Below, piece after piece: positions 22,568-33,034 of a stretch of DNA of 64,000 nt (positions within the stretch are counted from its first letter, which is position 1; each line of letters begins with the position of its first letter). The notes beneath the pieces are model-generated. The model saw nothing but the letters and a program-made list of their open reading frames with translations. It had not been told where the DNA came from and ran no database searches. Location: the NCBI GenBank assembly GCA_030035585.1, contig CM057474.1, positions 6,060,001 through 6,124,000 of the forward strand, read 5' to 3'. The stretch is from Dugong dugon. Taxonomy: Eukaryota > Chordata > Mammalia > Sirenia > Dugongidae. Made by a program: the position numbers and the translations under genes.

Positions 22568-23554
22568 TTAGTTGTCACAGGGTCGATTCCGACTCATAGC
22601 GTCCCCAGGTGTGCAGGGTGGAGCTGCGCTCAATGTGGTTTTCAGGCTGCGAACTTTCAGAAGCAGTTCACCAGGACTTACTTCTTCTTCTTTTTCTTTT
22701 TTCCTTTTTTTAAAATAATATTTTATTGTGTTTTAAGTGAAAGTTAAAAAAAAATTAGGTTCCCCTTTAACAATTTGTATACACATTGTTCTGTGCCATT
22801 GGTTACAATTTTCACAATGTGTCAGCGTTCTCATTATTTCCATTCTGTTTGTTCTGCTTCCGTTGATCTAACTTCCCTTCCCCTCTCTGCCATCTTATCT
22901 TTGCTTTTCTGCTGACTGTTAACTGTTTGGTCTCATATAGTTGATTGTTCAAGGGAGCACATTACTCATGAGTGACGTTGTGCATTTTATAAGCCTATCT
23001 ATTATTTGGCTGAAAGGGGAACTGCAGAGAAATAGCTTCAATTCCAAGTTCAAAGGGTATCTTAGGGTGATAGTCTCGGAGGTTCCTCTAGTCTCTATTG
23101 GTCCAGTAGGTCTGCTGTTTTTAGAAATTTGAGTTTTGATTTACATTTTTCTCCCATTCTATCTGGGATTTTCTATTATGTCTCTGGTCAGTAGAGTAGG
23201 TAGTGGTAGCCAGGCACCATCTAGTTCTTCTGGTCTCAGGTTTGAAAAGGGTGGTTGGTGTGGGCTATTGGTCCTGTGGACTAGTTTCTTCTTTGAGTCT
23301 TTGGTTTCCTTCATTCTCTTTTGCTCCATTCAAGTACAGACCAATTGTTGTATCTCAGATAGCCACTCGCAAGCTTTTAAGACCCCAGGTGCTACTCACC
23401 AGACTCAGATGTAGAATATTACCTTTGTGAACTCTACTATGCCAATTGACTAGGTTGTTCCCGTGGACTGGCTTTACTTCTGATGCATTTCTGGGTGGAT
23501 TTGAACCTCCAATCTTTCAGTTAGTGGCCAGCACTTAACCATTTGTGCCACCCT
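22568..23554 (-). repeat. AfroSINE, long form, split by an L1
   Basis: The minus-strand SINE runs 22,568-22,685 and resumes 23,474-23,554 (GCATTTCTGGGTGGATTTGA to TTTGTGCCACCC). The two halves abut in the family consensus, and TTACTTCT occurs at both breakpoints. Confidence 0.9.
22686..23473 (-). mobile_element. L1 3' UTR inserted in a SINE
   Basis: Minus-strand, strongly 5'-truncated L1 holding only 3'-UTR sequence. It starts from a pyrimidine-rich tail complement (22,686-22,715) and runs to GGTTGTTCCCGTGGACTGG. It matches 41,700-41,990 and the 3' UTR of the full-length L1 only loosely, so it is from an older subfamily. TTACTTCT repeats flank it at 22,678-22,685 and 23,474-23,481. Confidence 0.9.
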
Positions 23555-23612
23555 CTACTAACTGCTTAAATCATACTCATACAAGGGTCCTGTTCAAAGT
23601 CAATTGTAATAT

Positions 23613-23629
23613 TATATATATATATATAT
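23613..23629. repeat. (TA)n microsatellite
   Basis: Short run of alternating T and A. Confidence 0.85.
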
Positions 23630-23680
23630 TCAACAAAGAAACCCATCCACAGTCCTGGGATTTGGTTTCCTATCAGACAC

Positions 23681-23833
23681 CAAAGCCAAACCTGTTGCTG
23701 TTGAGTCGATTCCAATTCATTGCAACCCCTATAGGGCGGAGCTGATTTGCCCCATAGGGTTTCCGAGGAGTGCTAGTGGATTCAAACTGCTGACCTTTTT
23801 TAGTTAGCAGCCGAGCTCTTAACCACTGAGCCA
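23681..23833 (-). repeat. AfroSINE, short form
   Basis: Minus-strand copy with its tRNA head at the right. It lies head to head with the next SINE, about 3 bp away. Confidence 0.92.
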
Positions 23834-23835
23834 AC

Positions 23836-23999
23836 AGTTAAGTGCCTGGCTGCTAACTGAAAGGTTAGTGGTTTGAGTCCACTTGGAGGCACTTTAGAAA
23901 GGAAGGCCTGGTGGTCTCCTTCTGAAAAATCACAGCCATTAAAAACCTTATGGAGCACAGTTCTACTATCGGAATCAACTTCACGGCAACTGATTTTAG
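23836..23999 (+). repeat. AfroSINE, long form
   Basis: Plus-strand copy (GTTAAGTGCCTGGCTGCTAA to CGGCAACTGATTTTAGGG). Together with the previous SINE it makes an inverted pair of related sequence. Confidence 0.9.
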
Positions 24000-24640
24000 G
24001 GACCATATTTCCCCTTCCTTCCTTTCCAAATACTGAGTAGTGAAAGTTATTTTTAACTAAAGTGAAAAAATTGATTGTGAATATTCCAACACTCCTGAAA
24101 TACTTGAGAAATATTAGAAAATCAGTATTTAGGATCATGTCTTGCTCATGGACTTTCCTCATAAATTCATTAACATTACTTGTTATTAAAACTTCTGTTT
24201 TCTGAGTACTGGCTGGGTTCTTGTGACATTGAACTAGATTATCTTAATAATTTTATAATTTTAAGAATTGTCTGTGATGCTTTTTCCTATTATTGACAAA
24301 TACCTGATTTTAAAGATGGTTCAGTAAGTAATTGTTTTATTTTAAGTATATGGATCTTTTACAATTATATTTTGAGTAAACAATGTTATTGGGTTTGAAA
24401 ATTGGCCTATTTCTTACTAATCTTGTTATTAGCATTGTTTGTTCCAAATCATCCCCATTATGCCATTACACTGAAAAACAAGGACTCTTTGTCTGCTTTT
24501 GGGGAGACTATGGAGAAAGTTTCCTTGGCGTTGATGGACATTCCCTGGAAAACAAGGAGCCCAGGGATCTACTTCCATAAGAAGCATTCACATTACTGTC
24601 ACTTATACTCGTTGCATTCCCAAACCCAACAGTCATTTCT
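24000..24640. other. AT-rich DNA, nothing recognised
   Basis: Only short overlapping frames; no gene was recognised. Confidence 0.5.
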
Positions 24641-24850
24641 CAGAACTAGTTTTTGACCTGCTATGAGCATTTGGCATATCAGTTTCTCCCTCTTTGAAGC
24701 TCTTGCTAGCTACAGTTTTGATCCCACTACCCTCTTTGAGTTTTCCTCTGACCTCACTAATCATTTCATCTGGGGCTCCTCTGTTGGGTAATCCTCTCTT
24801 CCAGACCTTAGACCTCCTCTTTTTCCACAGGTCCTGTGCTAAGTAACCCA
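24641..24850 (+). repeat. Possible L2 RT fragment
   Basis: Pyrimidine-rich phrases such as GAGTTTTCCTCTGACCTC and GGCTCCTCTGTTGGGTAATC are spaced like the L2 ORF2 region around its RT. Weak. Confidence 0.3.
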
Positions 24851-25264
24851 TGGAGTCTCATGGAGAGTTGGTGAAATTTGCTATACTGTAGCAAAATTGT
24901 TGGTAAACTATTGCTTCCACATTTTGAAAGTCAGACAATGGGCCAACCTAACCCATATTTCTTGTATGGTAGGAAATATTCAGAATGCTGGTGTATTGCT
25001 GTTTGTTGATGCTTTAAGAAAAGTTCTTCAGGAGAGAGAGAGACCCAGGCTACAGCTGGCCAGCTTGCAAACAGATGAAAGGGCATAGTGCTTTGATAAA
25101 GGAGGTGCTATCTGCCTGAGGTCTGTAATCTAAACTGATTGAGAGTATAATAATTTAGGACTATGCATGGTAGAAAGATCCAACTGTTTCTCTACCTGAA
25201 ATGGAAGCAGTTACAAGTCGTGGCTGCAAAGCAACAGCCTATGCAGGAAATATGACTGTGGCCT
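24851..25264. other. Unique DNA, nothing recognised
   Basis: No gene or repeat family was recognised. Confidence 0.45.
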
Positions 25265-25848
25265 CAAGTTGTTTTCAAGCACCTTCCTTTAAAAGTTAAG
25301 GCAAGACGTCTCCTTTGCCATGAGACCAGAAGAGCTGGATGGTGCCGGGCTACTGTTACTAAACATTTTGATCAAAGATTCTATAGAAGAATCCTGATCA
25401 AAAAGGAGAAAATGTGTAACAGAATTTCGAATTCTCATAGAACCCAGAATTTCTGGAGCCATGGAGGCTGGATGAACTCTTGAAACTGTTGCCCTCAGAT
25501 AATCTTTAAACCTTAAACCAAAAGTACCCCTGAAGTCTTCTTAAAACCAAACAATAGTTTAGCTTACTTAGTAAAGAATGTCTGCCTTCAGCTTTGTGAT
25601 CTTTTAAAGAACTATCTATATGGGATCAACTCTAAAGTTTAGATAGGAAGCTTACAGGGCACCGGTGAGTTTATTTAAATGGGGGACAAGAAACAATTCA
25701 GAAAAGGAGGGTGAGAATATTTGTACAACTTGAAGCGCATAGTCAATGTCACTGAATTGTACGTGTAGAAACTGTTGAATTGGTATATGTTCTGCTGTGT
25801 ATATTTCAACAAAAGAAAAAATAAATTATTAAAAAAAAAAAGTTAAGA
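25265..25848 (+). mobile_element. L1 3' UTR
   Basis: Plus-strand 3'-UTR-only L1. AGCTGGATGGTGCCGGGC and GAGAAAATGTGTAACAGAAT parallel the 3' UTR at 12,020-12,130. The end is TTGTACGTGTAGAAACTG, TATGTTCTGCTGTGTATA and an AATAAATTATTAAA-rich tail. Confidence 0.75.
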
Positions 25849-26154
25849 CAGTGGGATCCAATCTAGCAGCAAAGATCAGATCAGTCACCTCCTGGGCACT
25901 GCCTCAGTTCCTCAGTTTCACCTCTGATTCCAGCCGCGGTGGAAATATAGTGAAAATATTTGTGCAGGCATGAGTTCGCTTTGCTTGACAGCGCCTTACC
26001 TCCAAGTGTGTGTTCTGTATTTCTCTTGTCCTGTCCCAGGTCTTTTCTAATTCTTTGGCACAGGACTCTAGTGAGAGTTTCCTCAGCATTATAACGCAGG
26101 GGACTTGCGGTGACCTCCAACTAGCAGGGGATATGACTCGGTGAATAAATGCTC
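25849..26154. other. Unique DNA, nothing recognised
   Basis: Moderate GC with no recognised feature. Confidence 0.45.
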
Positions 26155-26371
26155 CCTATCTTAGTTATCTAGTGCTGCTGTCACAGGAATACCATAGCTG
26201 TATGGCTTTAACAAACAGAAATTTATTTTCTCACAGTTTAGGAGGGTAGAAGTCTGAATTCAGGGTGCCAGCTCTAGGGGAAGCCTTTCTCTCTCTGTCG
26301 GCTCTGGAGAATGCTACCTGTGACCCTGTGCTTGCCAGTGTAAGGACAAATGCAAATGGAAAACAAAGCAA
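26155..26371. repeat. Old interspersed repeat, family not named
   Basis: TAGTTATCTAGTGCTGCTGT, CAGAAATTTATTTTCTCACA and the following TTTAGGAGGGTAGAAGTCTG match the start of the repeat at 41,410-41,700. This is a common mammalian repeat whose family name I cannot give safely. Confidence 0.55.
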
Positions 26372-26583
26372 AAATGAAACCAAGCCAGTTGCTGTAGAGT
26401 CGATTCCGACTCATGGTGACCCCATGTGTGTCAGAGTAGGATTATGCTCCGTAGGGTTTTCAATGGCTGATTTTGCCGTAGATTGCCAGGCCTTTCTTCC
26501 AAGGCATCTCTGGGTGGACTGAAACCTCCAGCCTTGAGGTTAGTAGCCAAGCTCTTAACCCTTTGCACCACCCAGGGGCTCCA
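26372..26583 (-). repeat. AfroSINE, long form
   Basis: Minus-strand, full-length (GTTGCTGTAGAGTCGATTCC to CACCACCCAGGGGCTCC). Confidence 0.94.
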
Positions 26584-27586
26584 AAATAAGGTTTTAATTC
26601 TCCCTATTGAAAGTAAGGGAAGAGGCTTCCCTCCTCCCTGTTCCTCCAGAATTCACTTTAGATAACTTGTAATCACAAATTGTTTCTCGGTCTCTTTGAA
26701 AAGTATGTAAATCTAAGGTGTTAACTCAAACCTGGCAACCACCTCTTTAAAATGTAACGTCAGGTAATCCTCCCCTACCTTCCAGTTTCCTGGAAGGAGA
26801 TAGCATAGTTTCAAGTGGCCCAGACCCCAAATTTCAAATCTACCTCAGGCCATAAAAATACTAGAAAATTAGCATTTTTACCTAAAAGAAATGAATGTAA
26901 TGGGTTGTATCCGCTGAGCTATATCAACGGTACACTTTGTGGATTGCCTGTGATGCATCGCTTTCTGGTTTAATGATTATTCAATAATAAAACTTGTCTT
27001 TCTCTTCTGTTTTTTTGGTGGGGGAGGTTTTCTGGGCTGGGAGTAATTTTGTTTGTAATTATATTTCCCCAAAACCAGCCGCCTGGTGAAGGTAGTGCAG
27101 TAACACAAAAGCCTGCACTCCTCATGGAGCTACCAAAAACCCCAGTGCCAGAAAAGGCTGAAATGTATCCTATTGGCCTGCAGTCATTCGGAGTCACCAC
27201 AGATACGGCTGCAGCCAAAAGCATCCGCAGAGGAAACAAGATGGCTTCTTTTTCTTCCCATCCTCCAGTCTCGTCTCAGTGCCTCCATAGCTAGGTGTCC
27301 GGGAAACGTAGTTTGAGGCTTCCAGCGCCTTAGTCACAGAGGGGAGTTACTGGAGGGTGGAAATGGAGCTGAGAGTCAGCAAATAACCGGCTAAGTGGAA
27401 GAGTGAAGAAATGGAGCAAACTATGTTCTTTGATCTCATTGTGAATCCGACATATAAATCAACTCAGAAACCTACCATATATTTGGATTTTCTCTTAGGT
27501 GAAATAATCAATTTCCTTGTAATTTAAGGCAGTTTGAGTTGAAATTTCTTTAACTTGTGGCTAAAACATCACTCACTTTCATATTT
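26584..27586. other. Unique DNA, nothing firmly recognised
   Basis: 27,040-27,300 has somewhat higher GC and an 81-codon plus frame (27,049-27,294) with an opposing minus frame. A (TTTTTTGG)GGGGAGG stretch lies at 27,009-27,027. No known family was recognised. Confidence 0.4.
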
Positions 27587-27724
27587 GTTGTTGTCGTTGT
27601 TGTTCCGTTGAGTTGGTTCCACATCATGGCTACCCTATAGGACAGAGCAGAACTGCCCCATAGGGTTTCCAAGGAGCAGCTGGTGGATTTGAACTGCTGA
27701 CCTTTTGGTTAGTAGCTGAGCTAA
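27587..27724 (-). repeat. AfroSINE, short form
   Basis: Minus-strand copy starting with a GTTGTTGTCGTTGTTG tail complement and truncated in the A-box area. Confidence 0.9.
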
Positions 27725-28055
27725 CCAAATAAATATAATAAAATATAATAAAATCTTATTTTAATCTAAATTATGTTATTAGGTTCCCCTCCTTTTTTCA
27801 GTTCTTGAGAGGTACTACAATGTTATTTTGAAGACATTTTAAGGATGTATCAGCGATCTTTTTGTTGAATGTGTTTCTACACTGCTATGTTATATATTTT
27901 TAACAGGGCTTGGCACTTAGTAGGTGCTCCAGAAATACCTACTGAATTAATAAACATGCAAACAAATGATAAAAAAGAACGACTTTGAATACATGAGAGA
28001 AGTAGTTCTCTATTTTAAAATATTTGAGTACCATTAGTTGACTGCTATCAGTCAG
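27725..28055. repeat. AT-rich DNA with MIR/L2 end scrap
   Basis: GGGCTTGGCACTTAGTAGGT plus TGCTCCAGAAATACCTACTG (27,906-27,946) is the terminal phrase of MIR or L2. The rest is unassigned. Confidence 0.4.
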
Positions 28056-28258
28056 GTGAGTCCTTGGGTGGTGCAAACAGTTAAGTGCTCAAGGACTAAC
28101 TTAAAGTTTGGAGATTTGAATTCACCCAGAGGAGCCTCGAAAGAAAAGCCTGGTGATCAACTTCTGAAAGATCACAGCCATGAAAACTCTGTGGAGTGCA
28201 GTTTGACTCTACAATACATGGGGTCACCAGGAGTCAGAATCAACATGATGAGTTTTTT
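28056..28258 (+). repeat. AfroSINE, long form
   Basis: Plus-strand, from GAGTCCTTGGGTGGTGCAAA to ATCAACATGATGAG. Confidence 0.92.
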
Positions 28259-28289
28259 TTAATCAGATATTTGATATACATTATATAAT

Positions 28290-28430
28290 TCAATCAACAT
28301 AACAATCTTTTATGGTTATAATGATTATAATTATTTCATAGATAATGAAATTGAAGTTAGAGAAAATTTATCAGCCTGCCCATAGGATGGTTAACAATGT
28401 GCCCTGACAGATTCAAATCTGTATTTGATT
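28290..28430 (-). repeat. MIR fragment
   Basis: TTATTTCATAGATAATGAAA with TTGAAGTTAGAGAAAATTTA is a diverged reverse-complement MIR core (cf. GATGAGGAAACTGAGG). Confidence 0.5.
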
Positions 28431-28552
28431 TCCAGTTTTTTAATTTATTTTAGTATCAGGAAGGCTTTATGCTATTATATTTGTACATTGTTAAATTCAT
28501 ATGAGTTTTATCTTATACATTGTTTATATTTTTATTATCTATATTGCCTTAC

Positions 28553-28777
28553 TGGAGTCCCTGGGTGGCACAAACTTTTAAGCAAGTAACTACTAACCAA
28601 AATGTTGGTGGTTTGAACCCACCCAGAGGTGCCTTAGAAGAAAGGCCTGGTGATCTGCTTCTGAAAGCTCACAGCCTTGAAAACCCTGTGGAGCACAGTT
28701 CTGCTCTGAAACACATGGGGTCACCACGAGTCAGAATTGGCTTGATGGACAAATGGTGTTTTTTTTTTTTTTTTTAG
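28553..28777 (+). repeat. AfroSINE, long form
   Basis: Plus-strand, near full-length (GGAGTCCCTGGGTGGCACAA to TTGGCTTGATGGACAAATGG), ending at a T-run. Confidence 0.93.
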
Positions 28778-28834
28778 TATTATGTTGCTAGGGTTTTAGG
28801 TTAAGATTGTTCTCTTCTACTGGCTTGTCTTATT

Positions 28835-28990
28835 TTTAATCTGTTTATTTATTTTTTATTGAGGTGAAATTGATACAACATTAACCATAAAAAAGTAACC
28901 ATTTTAAAGTCAACAGTTCAGTGGCTCTTGGCACACTCAGTTACTTTTCAATAAGCACTAAGGATATTTTCCTCTTCAACATGGAAACAT
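28835..28990 (-). repeat. Old L1 3'-end module
   Basis: TTATTGAGGTGAAATTGATA, AACCATTTTAAAGTCAACAG and TTCAGTGGCTCTTGG follow the order of the L1 3' terminus known from mammalian L1M/L1MA elements. Confidence 0.6.
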
Positions 28991-30387
28991 TAAAATAATC
29001 TCACAGTATTATTTCAGACAAATAATCTTTACCACTTTTCCTCTCTTTCTTTTATTATGCTGTTTCAAAATGTGCTTATCTATATCAATACACATTTGAT
29101 TTAACTGTGAATATCTGAATATATTACAGTTTATTCCTACCCATTCTAATGGCAGCACAATTTCATTGAGATGAATATGAGTACTTAGCTTAAAAGCAGT
29201 GAAGATAAATTTAAATTTTAACCTAGCATAGCATTATTTTTCTATGTCAAATCAGAATATAAATTTTAGAGACCAATCTTTATGTTTAAAAGCTCGTCAA
29301 TAGAGCAGAAAAGCATAAATGTATTTGTCAGTGAATACTCCACAAGACACATGCTTTACGTCCTAAAGCAATAAAGGAATATATTAACCTCTTGATAAAT
29401 GGTTGAATAAAATCTCTTGTTGATTGTTTTCCTGCAGAATTCACAAGACAAGCAAAGGCAAATACTACAACACAGAATTGCGTTGACATTAGTTGATTCA
29501 AAGGAAAACAGAATTGAAATTTACTATCAAACTTATCATGCCCTTTGATTATCAATAGTTCTATCATAATTTAAATGTTTTTAAGTAACCTTGTGAAAAT
29601 AGATTTACAAAATTTTATTGCCTCTGTTATTAATAAGAATTTTAAGGATAAACAGAGGTAAGTAATATATCCACACAAAAGTAAGTCCTGCAGTTGTTAT
29701 TGTATGCCCTATGATTTTGATGATATTGATTATTCTCAAATATGTCGTGGTTTATAGATACATGATTTTCATTGTTTAGACACAAATTTCTTTCAAGAGG
29801 AGTATTTAAAATGTATGGATTTTACAAATGTAATAAAATGTATTTTTTTAGGATTAAAAAAAGGAAAACATGAAAAGAATTAAGAAGAGATACAGGCACT
29901 AAAAATAAAAAAAAAAGACTATGTTTAAAATTATAGGAATAAATTATATCTATAAATTTCTTATAAGTGCTGTGTTATAAAGAAAATTTGGCCAAGCATG
30001 CCTTTGGAAGTATTTGGGGATTAATCTGATTATTGATTTTCACAATATTATTTCAGGATGAATATCTGGATATTAATTTCAGTTCTTTTAATGGAAGAAA
30101 AATTGAGCTTTGGAACATTGCCTTCAGCATCTGGATAACTTTCAGACTTTATTTGTTAAGAGGTTCTCAGAGCCTAAGATACCTTCCAATATATTTTACT
30201 TAACTATCAATCTCCATTGGATTAGGTGGCTCTGATGGATATGCTTTATATATTTTTTTCAAGAATTAACATGTATTCTCTTTCAAATGCTACATACACT
30301 GCACTGGGGCCCATGTGTCCATTGAAAAGGTGTTTTTCGACTAAGAAGCCATTTTTTTTTTTTTTGGAAAGGGATTTATTCAAGATT
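28991..30387. other. AT-rich DNA, nothing recognised
   Basis: About 1.4 kb of very AT-rich sequence without a recognised gene or repeat. A T-run lies at about 30,350-30,365. Confidence 0.5.
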
Positions 30388-30389
30388 GT

Positions 30390-30515
30390 AGTTGCTGTTC
30401 GTTGCCTTGGTGTTGATTCCAGCTCAGGGCCAAGAAGACCGTATGGTGCAGTTGTACTCTGTCCTACATGGAGTTGACATGAGATGGGACTGACCGATGG
30501 CAGCTAACAATGACG
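30390..30515. repeat. Fold-back AfroSINE ends
   Basis: The left part (GTTCGTTGCCTTGGTGTTGA) is the SINE 3' end in minus orientation. The right part (GTATGGTGCAGTTGTACTCT to CGATGGCAGCTAAC) is the same 3' end in plus orientation. They form a small hairpin-like pair. Confidence 0.75.
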
Positions 30516-30785
30516 ACCCCTAATTGTTGACCTTATAGAAGAAAGCAAGCATACTTCTCTCATAACATAAGCCCAATGTAACATTTTTGTTTTTTTAATC
30601 ATATTTTGTACTCGAGCACACTCTAATTCCCTTTCTGCTGCTTCTTCATTTGTCCACTAAGAGTTTCTCTCCTTTTCCTCCAGGAAAGCAGTCCTCCACA
30701 CTGTTGTAGCCAAATGTCTTTTGCAGAATTTTAAGAGAGATACCAGCTTTTTTTGGAGAGGGAGTAGGAATGTTGGGAGTTACTG
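30516..30785. other. Unique DNA, nothing recognised
   Basis: No feature was recognised. Confidence 0.4.
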
Positions 30786-31075
30786 AATTGCTTCCTTATT
30801 CTTCTACTTCTTCTCACCTTTCCTGTCCTGCTGTCAATAGCACTTCTTAGAAGCCTACCATGACCCCCTAACTTGTCTTGTTACCCTCGTTATGAGCCCC
30901 CGTGGTTCCTTGGACTTACCTGTTAGAGCACTTATCCATTCTATTGTAGTGGTTTGTTTAATCTCTTCTCTCCTGTGAGTTTTGTGAGGTCACGTCTGTT
31001 TTGTCGTTGTTTAACTGGCAGTGCCTCGCACTGTCTCTGGCACATAGCATGTACTCAATAAATACTCTAGAATTA
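30786..31075 (+). repeat. L2 3' end
   Basis: CACTTATCCATTCTATTGTA, TGTGAGTTTTGTGAGGTC, CTCTGGCACATAGCATGTAC and TCAATAAATACTC are the L2 3'-UTR series in plus orientation. Confidence 0.65.
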
Positions 31076-31124
31076 TAGAGTGGTTGCTAAAAAAGAAGTT
31101 TATTTTCCTGTTGACATGTTTTTG

Positions 31125-31294
31125 TATATGTGTATGTTGTTAAGTGCCGTCAAGTCTATTCCGACTCATAGCAACCCTATAGGACAGAGTGGAACTGCCC
31201 CATAGGGTTTCCAAGGAGCAACTAGTGGATTTGAAGTGCCAACCTTCTGCCTTCTGGTTAGCAGCCTGAGCTCTTAATCACTTCCCCACCAGGG

Positions 31295-31298
<4 letters not shown>
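31125..31298 (-). repeat. AfroSINE, short form
   Basis: Minus-strand copy with a small local duplication, CTTCTGCCTTCTG (31,245-31,257), where consensus has a single CTTTTGG. Confidence 0.92.
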
Positions 31299-31329
<31 letters not shown>

Positions 31330-31371
31330 CGTATGTACATATATATATATTTATACAATTTATACATACAC
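31297..31371. repeat. (GT)n and (TA)n microsatellites
   Basis: Alternating GT of about 30 bp, then a short ATATATAT run. Confidence 0.9.
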
Positions 31372-31566
31372 ACAAACCAAAAAAACCAAAGCTACTGCCG
31401 TCTAGTAGATTCTGACCCATAGCAACCCCATAGAGTTTCCAAGGCTATAAATCTCTCAGAAAGCAGACTGCCAAATCTTTCTCCTGTGGAGCGGCTGGTG
31501 GTTTCAAACTGCCAACCTTTCAGTTAGCAGTTGGTCATTTTAACTACTGTATCACCAGGGCTCCTT
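31372..31566 (-). repeat. AfroSINE with extra internal block
   Basis: Minus-strand copy carrying CTATAAATCTCTCAGAAAGC in the insert position. Confidence 0.9.
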
Positions 31567-31605
31567 AAACATATACATATACACATATATATGTAAACAT
31601 ATATA

Positions 31606-31647
<42 letters not shown>

Positions 31648-31660
31648 CACACAAACACAT
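31567..31660. repeat. (TA)n-rich microsatellite
   Basis: About 90 bp of ATATAC/ATATAT repeats. Confidence 0.9.
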
Positions 31661-31696
31661 ATATGTGGTCTTATATTGAGTCCCGTATATACATTA

Positions 31697-31790
31697 TATC
31701 TTGAAAACCCTATGGAGCAGTTCTACTCACTCTATATAATTTGGGGTTGTCATGAGTCAGAATCAGCTTGATGGCAACAAACAACAACAT
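31697..31790 (+). repeat. AfroSINE 3' half
   Basis: Plus-strand, 5'-truncated (ACCCTATGGAGCAGTTCTAC to GATGGCAACAAACAACAACA). Its tail meets the tail of the minus-strand RTE directly. Confidence 0.88.
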
Positions 31791-31791
31791 T

Positions 31792-32945
31792 GTTGTTGTT
31801 AGGTGCTGTCGAGTCAGTTCTGACCCATAGTGACCCTATGTACAACAGAAGGAAACACTACACAGTCCTGCACCATCCTCATGATGGTTGTTACGCTTGA
31901 GCCCATTGTTGCAGCCACTGTGTCCTTGAGGGTCTTCCCCTTTTTCGCTGACCCTCTGCTCTACCAAGAATGATGTCCTTCTCCAGGGACTGGTCCCTCC
32001 TGATAACATGTCCAAAATATATGAGACGAAATCTCGCCATACTTGCTTCTAAGGAACATTCTGGCTGTACTTCTTCCAAGACAGATTTGTTGGTTCTTTT
32101 GGTAGTCATGGTGTGTTCAGTATTCTTCACCAACACCAAAATTCAAAGGCATCAATTCTTCTTTGGTCTTCCTTATTTATTGTCCAGCTTTCACATGCAT
32201 ATGAGGTGATTGAAAACACCATGTCTTGGGTCAGGTGCTCTTTAGTCCTTAAAGTGATGTCTTTGCTTTTTAACACTTTAAAGAGGTCTTTTGCAGCAGA
32301 TTTGCCCAATGAAATGCATCGTTGGATTTCTTGACTGCTACTTCCATGGGTGTTGATTGTGGATCCAAGTAAAATGAAATCCTTGACAACTTCAATATTT
32401 TCTCCATTTATCATGATATTGCTTATTGGTCAAGTTGTGAGGATTTTTGTTTTCTTCATGTTGAGGTGTGATCCATAATGAAGGCTGTGGTTTTTGATCT
32501 TCATCAGTAAGTGCTTCAAGTCCTGTTTACTTTCAGCAAGCAAGATTGTGTCATCTGCATATCTCTGCATATTGCAGGTTGTTAAGGAGTCTTCCTTCAA
32601 TCCTGATGCCGAGTTCTTCTTCATATATAGTCCAGCTTCCCAGATTATTTGCTCAGCATACAGATTGAATAAGTATGGTGAAAAGATACAAACCTGATGC
32701 ACACCCTTCCTGACTTTAAACCACACAGTATCCCCTTGTTCTGTTGGAACAACTGCCTCTTGGTCTAAGTACAGGTTCCTCATGAGCACAATCAAGTGTT
32801 CTGGAATTTCCATTCTTTGCAATATTATCCATAATTTGTTATGATCCACACAGTCAAATGCCTTTGCATAGTCAATAAAACACAGGTAAACATATTTCTG
32901 GTATTCTCTGCTTTCAGCCATGATCCATCTGACATCAGCAATAAT
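31792..32945 (-). mobile_element. RTE LINE with recognisable reverse transcriptase
   Basis: 5'-truncated BovB-like RTE on the minus strand. The frame 32,921-32,430 (163 codons) carries RT motif A (CFIDYAKAFDCVDH), a LYLDQEAVVPTEQGDT block, SPYLFNLYAEQ and the catalytic RYADDTILLAES, then LNMKKTKILTT. One in-frame TGA follows at 32,430-32,432. The same frame reopens at 32,414 with INGENIEVVKDFILLGSTIN and runs to about 32,127. A frame change leads into VLEEVQPECSLEA...IRRDQSLEKDIILG (32,139-31,891). The 3' end is at the left (GTTGTTGTTAGGTGCTGTCG). With few lesions over 1.1 kb, it is among the better preserved RTE copies here. Still inactive, lacking the endonuclease and N-terminus. Confidence 0.92.
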
Positions 32946-33030
32946 AATAATAATATTATATATATGTACACATATATAGAGTCTTACATACAGTCTCTAT
33001 ATATATATAGTCCTCTGTATAGTTGTATAG
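32946..33030. repeat. AT-rich low complexity
   Basis: AATAATAATAAT and ATATAT-type runs. Confidence 0.8.
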
Positions 33031-33034
33031 TAAA

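Noticed and set aside
31567-31660. Short regular repeats that might suggest an array of the CRISPR kind
   Set aside because: Plain TA-rich microsatellite in a mammalian genome; no spacers and no partner genes.
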